DNA of 51,669 nucleotides from Chara braunii. Lineage: Eukaryota > Streptophyta > Charophyceae > Charales > Characeae. Each line of letters begins with the position of its first letter. The first letter of the stretch is position 1. Both the position numbers and the translations under genes were made by a program. Of this stretch, positions 20,178-30,376 are shown in pieces. The notes under the pieces were generated by a model that did no database searches, was not told where the DNA came from, and worked only from the letters and a program-made list of their open reading frames with translations. Location of the stretch: the NCBI GenBank assembly GCA_003427395.1, contig BFEA01000025.1:2374615-2426283 (forward strand), given 5' to 3'.

Positions 20178-23100
20178 TCAATAACAAGGAACATGAGAGC
20201 GAAATAATATCCAAACCCGGACTGTGAGATCGCATAGGTGTCTGAGTAGGTATATACCAGCAGCAAACATCATGGTACTGAGCCTTCATCCAAACTGAGC
20301 TATATAATAGAGTAATGAGCCAATGCTCAAGCCCTCAGGCCCATACCAACTCACTATTCATGGTCGCTCTCCTATGTCTGGCGCCCAATGCCCAATTTAT
20401 ACATCTTGCCTACCCTTCTATACTTGCGCTCACGCAACAGGCCTACTGTGATAGTGAAGTCCCATCTATACGATGTCACTACTAGTGCAGACTGCAATTG
20501 TACGCTGGCANGCTTTCTCTTCCCTCTTTTCTCTATTTTCTCTCTCTCGGACTGTCTCACTTTTGGTGTGTACGTGTCTTTCTCTGCNTATCGNTGCGTC
20601 CGTCACNGNCTGTATCTNNTTGCGTATNTCACAGTCTGTGTCCCATGTATGCGTGACCATGGCGAATCTGTGGTGCAATGCCATGCGGTCAGCGGTACCG
20701 GACCAGTCAGCCCCAGTCCAGCCCAGCAAGTACCCTCTGGGACTATGTATACCGTGGCCAGGGAATCAGGATAGACCAATGAGTCGCAGTAGTACAAATC
20801 TAGAGGCTATGCACAACCATTCATTCATTCCTGCAGAGCCATGAGGAAGTGCTGCTACAACGCCCTAGGCAACAGTGCTCAGCGGATGCCCAGAGTGTTC
20901 AGTGGCATGCGTGTTGCGAGAGCGTACAGCACCACGCGTGAGACGTCTAGGATGGTCCAGTGTGATGTTGGGCGCTAAGTCGCTACAGCTATTGAAAGTG
21001 AACTCTTGTCTGGTTGCCATATTTTTGCATTGTGTGGGCGTACATTGCCTGTTTGTTGTGCTGCCATTTGCATGCATGAAAAGTGTGGACGAGCGAGTCT
21101 TATAATGCCAGGGTCATGAATGCGGACGAAGCCCAGTAATCCAAATCGCAGCATCATACTGCAGTCCAAGTAGTCAAGCCAGAGAAGACAACACAAGGGA
21201 ACTGAGTAAACATCAATTTGAGAACGAAACAGCAGAATTTTGAGTCGATGCCCAAACCCATTTGGGCAGTACCAACAGCATAACCCATCGTAGTTCTTTC
21301 TCCGGAATGGCGCCCGATGCCTCATCTACTCTACAATCCAATATTACGGCTACAACAGGGAAGCAACCAGACAATTTGACGACCAGCAAGTGATGACGTC
21401 AATGCCACTGTCGAGTCCTTCTCTACCAGGTACGTCCTCTCTTCACCCACACTCTTCCTTGATAACCCACGCAACGCCCTTCACCTCCGAAGATCCATCT
21501 TTGTCCTTCACTTCCACTGCACCCTCATGCGGCTCGGCTATGGCCTCCAGAGTTCCTTTGTGTAGGCAGCGCCCTACAACTTAGTGCTAGCCTGCCTCAT
21601 CCCAGCGCAGCTCAGCCATGCATAGCGCAACAGCTTGCCTTTGCTCAGCTTGCCAGCAATGCCCGCATTGGCCACGACCCCTGCCCACTCTCATTCTCTG
21701 CCTATATGCCAATGCTGCGTGTGGGTGGCCTGTCCTGTTCTGCACCCAAGGCTCAATCAACTGAGGCCCCTGGGCTCGACTGACTCTAGCAGGAGTCTGG
21801 GTTCCACGATGCAATCCAACCAACCGGCGTGCTGCGACCGTCGGATACCCATTCTACGAATGTCGGAAGAAAAAAAAACCGTCGCGGGTATTCTGACCAG
21901 CCTTCTCTCAGGGCGGTCACATGTCTGGCCCGCCTTCACTTAGGGCAGGCACGAGGCCAGCGGCGTTGCTGTATATACATATGAAAGCGTGGATGAGACG
22001 AGTCTGATTTGCTCAATAGTAATAATAATAATAATAATAATAAGAAAAATAATAATAATAATAATCAAGGAGGACGAGCAATAGCGAACTCCAACAATCT
22101 AACTGCATCATGTATATTGGACCAGATAGTCGTGTCCTCGATCCAATAGCAGAACTGCATCACGGGTTTCACCAAATAAGGCACAGCAACTCCAAATTGA
22201 CAATGTTGAACTTATCAATGAAGCACCAGAGTCGATATCCTATCTGGTACTTGGTGCCCACACTACTGACGGCAGATCCTAACTAGTNTATACAANAAAT
22301 GCAGAAGTTGTCGTCATNTGTTTTCCAAGTACGAGCTTACANCGGCCAATGCCGCACGCTTCCAACAACAGGCATGTNGCTCGCTACATTCCCAACTGCG
22401 ATCCTCTAGATGNCACGTGGACCCANGATCACCGNGCATCCCATCTNTTTTTCCTTTTCTTTTCCTCTCTATCTTCTCCCTCTCTCCTATACACAATCCC
22501 TCTCTCTCTTCTCTGTGTATATCTCTACCGCATACCTTTTCTGTGTATCTTTATGCGAATCACTGTGTATCTCACCTTTCACTGTGTGTCAGTGTCGCCG
22601 TGCCTCTGTGACTGCGTATCTATGTGGTTCCCTGTGTGTGTCACAGTAACCGTGAGTCTACTGGGTCACCATGTGTTTGTAACTGAGCATTGCGTCACTG
22701 TGCATCGTGCCACTAATGTCACCATCACAGTGTGACTGCGCGCTTTTACTGTGTACTTGTCTGCTGTGTGCTTCCTTGTATGTTTGTTTCCCCGTCTGTT
22801 TGCTTGTTACTCTGTCTTTCTGTTTTCCTTGTTTGTCTTATCTGTCTCTTCTCTGTCTGTCACACCTTTTTCTTCTCCTTCCTTTTTCCTAGTTGCCGTA
22901 ATTGCGTGTCACCCGAGCCCACTGCAGGTGAAACCCCTGAGACAGAGGACGCCGGATTTCATACCTCACAATCTAAACGTAGCGGAGCAGCCACACAACA
23001 CGATTCCTTACTATGGTGCATCATGTCGAGACCACGGCATGAGGACACGACAGGCACTATCGCGGATTCCAACAGTCGGGCGGTGATGGCCCAACATTAC

Positions 23101-23179
23101 GTTGCTATCGGCGGAGGCATCACATATTCCCACAAGTCTCCCCTTTGCTTATGGTAAGCTACAGGCCAAGTAACTCACC

Positions 23180-23222
<43 letters not shown>

Positions 23223-24460
23223 TAATAATAATAATAATAATAATAAACATAATAATAATAATAATAGTAATAATAATAATTTAAAAATGATATTAATAAA
23301 TCAATATCAATCAATGACAATAATAATAATATCAACATAGTTTGCTCGTCGGATTTCCTTCTCCTTAGTCNTTATTTCTCTCCTNCTTTCTTCGATCTCN
23401 TTTTCTCNCTNCTTCTCTCCCCTTTCTCTCTCGTTCTCTCTTCCTCTCTCTCTGTGTATGCGCTTCTCTCTTATGCGTTGTCGCGTGACTGTCACCGTAC
23501 GACTTGTGAGTGTGTCACCTGTTTCTTCTGCATGCCGCGTCTGTTGTCACTGTCACTGTGTGCCCGCGTTACTGTGCACTGTCAACGTGTGATTGTGTGA
23601 CTGCGACTGTGCGTATATCGTTATGTGACTACGTGCGTGTCACACCGTGTATGCCGCAGTGTATCCGTGTGTCGCTGTGCATGTCACAGTGTGTCACTGT
23701 GAGACCGTACGTCACTGCATGACCAATCTTGCGTCTGAGTGCGTTATTCTGCATTGTTGTGTATCTGTGTCGCCGTGCCTCCGTGCCCCCGGTTAGTTGT
23801 TGCCTGTTGCAGGTCAGCATAATTGTTGAATCCCGAACTGTAGGTCTGTTGAGTAGGGGTCAGGGTTGTGGCAATGAGTCCCCATGCAGTCAGCGGTACA
23901 GCCCAAATAGTCTGTGTTCAGTCCAGCAAGTACCACGAGGGACTGTGTGCCCCGTGCCCGAGGGAAAGAGGCAGACCAACGAGCTTCAGAAGTATAAATC
24001 AAGAGGCAGCGCCCAGTCATTCATTCATTCCCGCGTGAGCCATACGGAAATGCTGCCACAGCGACTTGTGCAAGGGGTCTGCAACAGTGCCCGATGTCGA
24101 AGTAAGCTGAAGAAGACAGCCTGGACATAACTGTAGGAGGCGACGACAGCTATGACTGCCTTAGCCGCAAGTGAGTACAGTGTGTGCGTTTGTCGGTGGG
24201 CGTGTACAGTGGGTTGCGTGTGGGATGCACAGAGTGATCCTACGCTAAGTGAGTTTGAGTGGCGGAGTTGAACACAGTGACGAACAGAGAGTTGTTTGAT
24301 CGTGACAGCGTCATAATTTTCCTCGAAGCGGGCTTGCATCTGCACTGTGTTCTCAGTTTCTATATTTTCTGAGCTTTGAGTGGGCTTCTGTCGCCAGTTT
24401 TCTGCGTTACTGTTTTGCAGGCAGGAAAGTGTAAATGAAAGCGTGTCTAATTTCAATGAC

Positions 24461-24530
<70 letters not shown>

Positions 24531-24923
24531 GAAGAAGATGAGCAATAGCGAACTTTAGTAATCGAATAGCATCATGCATATGAGTCCAAATAGTCTTGAC
24601 CTCGAACCAACAACAGATTGCATCACGAGCTTCACCAAATAAGAACACGGCAAAACTCACTGTCGACAACGCTGGCATAGTCTAATCATCATTAACACAA
24701 AACCAATGTCGATTCCTTTCTGGGGTCGTTGCCCAGACTGCAGTTGCCAGATCCTATCTAGCCTATACTACAATGCTTGTTGTTGACGCATACATCTCTC
24801 TGAAGTACGGCATACGGCTGCCAATGCCGCACGCTTCATGTATCCGGTATGTCTTCTCGCTTCCTCACTCAACCTCAATCCCCCACTCACAGACGCCTCA
24901 TGCACCCAACCTACCGTGCATCC

Positions 24924-24954
<31 letters not shown>

Positions 24955-25796
24955 GCCATAATAATAATAATAATAAAAATAAGTAACAGTGAAATGGTAA
25001 TTCCAGATTACAGCATCACGTTGCAAGCCAGATGGTCACATTGTGTCCAGAGAACAATGTGGCACCTTTAATACGCCAATGAAGGTTCGTAGTATTGAAA
25101 GCCAATGTCAAAGGGGAACACAGTCTTCCCGCACCAACACAAGAACCCAGTTCCATCACGCTCACACTTGGTGATCAACACCCAGCCTACTCCCACACAG
25201 CTACTTTAGACTTCAAAAGACAATGCAACTGTTGACGGCAGCGGCAACCCGAAATACTTGAAGAGGTCGCTCATGCAGACCGTCTTCAATACGAGGTAAG
25301 TGCCCTCACATCTCCACCCTCATTATCATCATCATCATCATCATTCTTTTTTCACCATCATCATCATCATCATCATCCATCCTCTTTTCTCCTCTCTCTC
25401 TCCTTTCTCTCTCTTTCTCCTTCTCAATCCCTCCCTCTTCTTACTACGTGTACGTATTTTTGCATACAGTAAAGGTGCATACTAGAACAGGAACCGACTT
25501 CTCATACAAAGTACAAGATAGCGTAACGGAAGACTCAGATAATCCAGTAGAAGTCTTCGGTACAAGTCTCAGATAATCCTTCGTCAAATGTCTGAAGCCC
25601 AATGTCAAGCCTGGATCAAAAGCCACCAATCCCTCTAGTCTGCTGATGTAGTGAAGTCAGGTAGCGAGAGGGTGAGGGGAGGTGGTGGACTGAGAAGAGA
25701 AAGAAGAAAAAACTTTCTCTCTCATTTTTTTCTCTCTCTCCCTCTCTCTTCTCACACACACACACACAGGCAATGTACAGTCCCACGTTGTAGTGT

Positions 25797-25807
25797 TACA
25801 TTTATTT

Positions 25808-25850
<43 letters not shown>

Positions 25851-25852
25851 TC
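25797..25852. repeat. (TTTA)n microsatellite
   Basis: About 12 ATTT units are followed by a catgctatcg block. A second (ATTT)n plus catgctatcg module lies at 27,172-27,243, so the microsatellite is part of a repeated module ending in a GGTAAGT donor (26,043 and 27,379). In the right LTR this tract is degraded (about 50,740-50,786). Confidence 0.85.
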
Positions 25853-26069
25853 TAATCATGCTATCGATGGGGTAACGCTAGGCTAGTCGTGGGGTAGGAG
25901 GCTTACCCTTTTCCTTTCTCTTCTCCCCGTCGTCGTCTTCGCCCGGTCGACTAGTTACCCCNCCTCTCTCCAACACGACCNGCCGCGNTGCGCCGTATGT
26001 CGAATGCATGGCGTGGGAGTCGACCGTCACCAAGTTGATCGGGTAAGTCCCCCCCCCTCTACCCCTTTC

Positions 26070-26142
26070 TCATCTTCTTCTTCTCCTTCTTCTTCTTCTT
26101 CTTCTTCTTCTTCTTCTTCTTCTTCTTCTTCTTCTTCTTCTT
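26070..26142. repeat. (TTC)n microsatellite
   Basis: A TTC trinucleotide run lies just after a GGTAAGT donor-like site. The other LTR has a shorter version at about 51,007-51,062. The poly-serine frame reported from it is an artefact of the repeat. Confidence 0.9.
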
Positions 26143-26771
26143 CCTCTCCTTCTTTGCTTCCTCGCTATTTCCCTAATCTCCCTCTAAATGATAAGGTCCA
26201 ATGAACCTTTCACACTACCCTCAGTGGCAACCACCGAGACCAACGCAATCCAGACACTTCATTGGACTATTCAATCGGCAGGAGAGACGGCGGTGTGTAT
26301 AAAGGGCACGGATGTAGTCAGCGTGAGCTGATGATTCTCGCTTACTAGGCATTTCTCTTAAAAGATCGAAAATTACAACAATCTACCCACATTGATAAAT
26401 AAAAAAAAAAATATATATATATATAAAATAAATAGTAATAAATAATAGTAGAAATAACAATATAATAATAACAATATTAGTAATAAGTAAGTCATAATAA
26501 TGTATTCTAGTTATCTCTATAGTCAGATACAGTCGTATCGGACTTTTCACGACAACTACGATGATGGTCAGGAATTTCTCTTCCTCTGTCGTAGTTTGGT
26601 GATACTGAGCAGTCAGGCGTCGAGAGGTGAGAAAACGACGATGTACTGAGAGGAGGAAGGAGAAGAACTCCCATTCCCTCTCTGCGTTCACTTGCCTAAC
26701 CTTTTCTCCCCCTCTCACTCTCTCTTTCGCACTCGCACACATACTTTCACATNCACACACTCACTCANANT

Positions 26772-27050
26772 CCATTGATAGGATGAGNAAAAAAAATGTA
26801 TCTTCTGCTGAAACGTGAAATATACACCTCCACCTTTTGATTTGTTCATTCTATCGATCGATCCAAGTAGCATGTGGCAACGCGCGAGCTGGGGACTTAG
26901 TTGTTGGTCAAGGTTGGAGACTTATCGTCTCTCGCTCTNTCTCACACACCCTCCATCGATAGGACGAGCAAACCCGGAATGAATCTTCTGCTGAAACGGG
27001 GAAATATACACTGCCACTTTTTGGTTTGCTCGTTCTATCGATCCAAGTAG
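26772..27050 (+). repeat. Two tandem long-stem inverted-repeat units
   Basis: Unit 1 arms are ATTGATAGGATGAG (26,774-26,787) and TTCATTCTATCGAT (26,845-26,858). Unit 2 arms are ATCGATAGGACGAGCAAACC (26,955-26,974) and GGTTTGCTCGTTCTATCGAT (27,023-27,042), 20 pairs with one G.T. The loops share TCTTCTGCTGAAACG and GAAATATACAC. Between units one pair changes T-A to C-G, and the other differences are G.T wobbles on the plus strand, which favours a folded plus-strand RNA. Confidence 0.8.
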
Positions 27051-28777
27051 CCCGCGGCGAGTCGCGGGTCCGAGACTTAGATGTCTCTCTCTCTCTCTCA
27101 CACGCACACACACTCACACACACGCATCTCCACACACACACATCGATGTTAGCGTACGTCCTCATGATAGGTCTATTTGATTTATTTATTTATTTATTTA
27201 TTTAATTTTGTTTATTTATTTGTTTGTTTTGTTCATGCTATCGGGAAAGCATCGAGGATTGGTCGTGAGGACGGGGAAATACCCGATTTCTTTTCTCTTG
27301 TTCCCCGTTGTTGTCACCACCGTTGTGGTCGTCGTCTGTTGGAGTGTTACTTGTCGACAAGGTTCGCAGCTTGGTTCGGTAAGTACTTCTTCTCTCCCTT
27401 CTTCCCCCGACTTCTTTCTCCTCTCCCCTTCACACCAACTAGCGACCTTTTTCCCTTCTTCTTTTCTTCCTCCTCCTTTCTCCTCCTTCTCTCCTTCTTC
27501 CTCCTTCTCTCCCTCTTCCTTTCCAGTCCCTCGTTTTATCGTTTATTGCCGCCCTTTCCTCTCTCACTTGTGATTGCGTCCGCATACAGCTTGCGCGCTA
27601 GTGCTTGCTGAGCGCCTTCCCTACCTTCGAGCACGCTTTCCTGCCTCGCTTTCTCCTTCTATCGCGCGGTTGTCTCCAACCCCGCGCCTGCACGTTCCCT
27701 CGCGTGCTTGCTTTCTCCCCAACGAAGGGGACCTCCGTGCTATAGGTTGTTGCCGCACTGCAGAGATGGTCGGGCCTCTATTCTTCCTTTGTATGAATCG
27801 GCCCGGCTTTCTGGTACAGATTTACTAGCGCGAATCAGGGGATTAGAGGTTACGGGTAGAGAAAAATAAATAAATAAATAAGTAAAATTAATCAAAGAAA
27901 AACGAATCTAACAAGTCCTACCACTAACTACCAAGTATCTCGTTTCAACGAGACAACTACTACTACTAATTCTAATAGAGGTCACGGGTTCGAGTCCCGT
28001 TTGCCTATGGATTGGTAAAAAAGTAGGCCCGCCCCCCCCCTTGTAGCTAGCAAAAGAGCTAGCCCGGAGGCAGGTCGGACTCGATCCCAGTGTCCCTGGC
28101 TCATCAGTCCGCTCCTTTTCCTAATGGGCTAGCTCTTACCACGATATGGTAGAGAGCCGTCTTCCTATAAGTAGGTGTAGTAGGTCAGACTTTCTCAGCC
28201 TGCGTGCTTGTGCACGCTTGCCAGTTAGTGCGACCGTCCTTAGGCTTGTTGATTTGAGCGCGCGTGCGCCCTCAAGGGCACTTATCTCTCCGAAAGGCCC
28301 GAAGGGCCGGTACTTAGCCGTAGCTGCGGCATTAAGGGTCGCAGCTGGGTAATTACTCAAGTGTCGGGTAGACTTGTACCCCACTAAGCAGACGTAGACG
28401 TGGCGGATACTCGACGCGGAAGCTGAGTAGGGGAAGACAAAGACCGAAATTTTTAGAGCACCCAGTACCGGAGGGAAGACAGGCAATGGACTAAGCCTCA
28501 GTGCGTGTCATAGACCTACCTGACACAATCATCAGCCCGACTGACCCTTCGAGTTCTTTAGTCGATCGATATTACTACTGATCCTGATCGTCAGTGCGCG
28601 CGTCATAATAACGCACGTACATTACGTAACGAAATTTTCTCACCGATTTTTGCCCCGGTCTCAGTGGCCGATGAATTTGTTTTCGAGTGTCACGCTCAAG
28701 CGTACACACCCTCTCCATTCCAGTCTGACTACGTCATGGTAGCTGATGTCGCCACCGTGCTTAATGCAAATGCATGG
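27051..28777. other. LTR sequence rich in inverted repeats, no gene
   Basis: Besides the (ATTT)n module (27,172-27,243) and a donor-like GGTAAGT at 27,379, hairpins cluster from 28,040. They include GCTAGC/GCTAGC (28,045-28,062), GCGTGC/GCACGC (28,202-28,217), GCCC/GGGC (near 28,268), GGCCC/GGGCC (near 28,296), GCTGCG/CGCAGC (near 28,323-28,345), CAAGT/ACTTG (near 28,358-28,375) and GTGTCA/TGACAC (near 28,505-28,526). A perfect T-arm-like ACGGG/CCCGT with loop TTCGAGT lies near 27,985-28,001, without an A box. Confidence 0.55.
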
Positions 28778-28803
28778 CAAAATACCCTTGTAAGGGTATT
28801 TTG
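28778..28803. repeat. Conserved LTR palindrome, element 2 version
   Basis: CAAAATACCCTT and AAGGGTATTTTG flank GT, forming twelve perfect pairs. It is homologous in position and core to 3,840-3,865 in element 1, with compensatory outer-arm changes. Confidence 0.85.
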
Positions 28804-30280
28804 TCCGATAGTATCCCAGACCTCATTAAGCAACGTCCCCGTCACTTGAAGAACTATATGCACATAAAGGTGTTTTCCGACAAGCAATTCGTCAAATCCG
28901 AATCCTGGAATGAAGTGTGGTTTCAGGATTGACTCTGTCACCTTACTTCTCACTATTACTGCCGGGATTTAACCCGGGTCTCCCACATAAAATATAATGA
29001 CTGAAAGTGGGGATACTTGATCTGTACTACATCACATGAAATATTTAAGTATGACAACGCACCTTTCCTTCCCCTACACCCTTAGTCTTTGGTCCAGGTA
29101 TTCGTTGGTTGTTTTCAGGGCTGGTGTTCGCGTACGAACTCAACCCGTCAAACGAGGGTCCTAATCGAGACCTTGGGTGTTCAACTCTCGATATCACAAT
29201 CCAAAGTTGCCTGTCGTCCTGCCCGAAGCCTAATACAGGAGGACAATGGTCTCTATCTCGACCCACCACAGTTCTGCTGATCAGGCCGGAGTTGCGACCC
29301 ACCGCGTTGTTGCTTATCGGTGGTTACCCTCGTTGGTTGCGAAACGATGGGATATTCATCCTATCTGTAAAATTTTCTAATTTCGACCTCTTCGACATCC
29401 ACCTGAATAGATCCCTTCATTGGGGAGGCCTCCCCTCTAGTTTGTCTTCGAGGCCATAGTCGAAGGGTCCGCTGCCTGGTTATGCTAGGTCAGCAGCCCA
29501 CGCTGCGAGTTACGTCCCAACGATGCTAATTTTTTACCATAGGCTTGGTAATTTTATGCCCTCTGGTTAATCCTTAGGGTGGATGAACGATGCTTTTTAA
29601 ATATATAAATAAAATTGAGCATTCGTCAGACTGCCACTGAGGGTTGTGCCCTCCAAGTCTTTGATCATAGCTCGGTGAGTTACCCACCTCGGGGTCATTA
29701 TATATATATATATAATTATTTATATATATAACCATTATTTTTAAGATAAACTTTTAGTGACTCTTTGCTTGTCAGAACCCATAAAATAAAACATCACTTT
29801 CATAGAGATTTTCAAAAGAATTTCTGCAACAAATGATAAGACTCAAAGGAGTCTACCCATGTCGTAGCATGGTTTCAAACAAAAAATGTACAATCAATCC
29901 AGCCTTTGAAGTTTCACAACTCATCAAACTTTCACATGAGATACAGATCCGCCCATTCCTCTATTACCTCTTTAGATCTCAACAGAGTCTTAGTAGTGAT
30001 AGACGAAGGGAGATCTTAGGTTACCAGAGACTCAACCAAAGACAAAGGCCCCCACACAATGTGACAAGTGCGTCGTGTCCACCAGTTCATCCCCCTGAGT
30101 GATATATATATAAATACAAGTATGTTACAGAGCCAGATCACCACTCCACTCTGCTATCCCTTAAGTACCTCTCATGTCATTTCTTATACTACTTCCTATG
30201 CTAAGCCTCCTCATCTGACTGAAGAAAAGCACACAACTTGTCTCACTCCTGTTCTCATGTCCAACTGAAGAAGAAAAACA
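28804..30280. other. Terminal LTR sequence (U3 start), no gene
   Basis: This is AT-rich and includes (AT)n at 29,698-29,733. Blocks at 29,328-29,560 resemble 4,420-4,660 of element 1. No coding sequence is supported. Confidence 0.5.
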
Positions 30281-30295
30281 TATCCCCCTGCTCTA
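30281..30295 (-). promoter_or_regulatory. Candidate polypurine tract of element 2
   Basis: The minus strand reads GAGCAGGGGGATA immediately before TG at 30,280, the proposed LTR start. It is a G-rich purine run of the usual kind, 82 bases downstream of the last gene. It needs confirmation from a complete 5' LTR. Confidence 0.5.
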
Positions 30296-30376
30296 ATTTA
30301 CACCTTTCTTTCTCTCATAACTGTCTTTTTAAGCCGATTTAAGTCATAGTTTACTCAATCATCTACCTATTCTTAC

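Larger units (their letters stand above)
20178..26755 (+). repeat. Higher-order module region of the LTR
   Basis: Diverged modules are reused. The block after (TAA)n at 22,066-22,375 (agcaatagcgaact ... ccaatgccgcacgc) recurs at 24,533-24,845. The block at 20,655-20,870 (gtcagcggtac ... cattcattcatt) recurs at 23,873-24,075. (TAA)n tracts lie at 22,018-22,065, 23,181-23,278, 24,459-24,531 and 24,926-24,978. C/T-rich tracts follow donor-like GT motifs at 21,430, 24,171, 24,847, 25,296 and 26,043. Acceptor-like CAG motifs lie at 22,927, 23,812, 25,469 and 25,769. The plus-strand exon/intron-like layout is antisense to the retroelement. Open frames here are mostly products of simple repeats. Confidence 0.55.
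17025..30280 (-). repeat. 3' LTR of element 2
   Basis: The outer end (17,025) is defined by the abrupt start of homology with the right LTR. Homology is verified up to 26,755, the point matching the window end. The extension to 30,280 is inferred from a CA there followed by a pyrimidine-rich stretch (polypurine tract on the minus strand), and from the absence of coding sequence before 30,377. If correct, the LTR is 13,256 bases long. Confidence 0.65.

Noticed and set aside
20008-20289. Poly-Phe/Ile/Tyr reading frames
   Set aside because: These are direct translations of A53 and (TAA)n. The same applies to poly-Leu at 24,025-24,678 and poly-Ser at 26,004-26,204.
22732-23157. Membrane protein gene from 141-codon plus-strand frame
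   Set aside because: The first half is translated C/T-rich intron-like sequence. Only the part after the acceptor-like CAG at 22,927 looks exon-like, and it has no recognised homology.
27960-28012. tRNA gene
   Set aside because: A perfect T-arm (ACGGG, loop TTCGAGT, CCCGT) is present, but there is no D-arm, A box or matching acceptor stem upstream.
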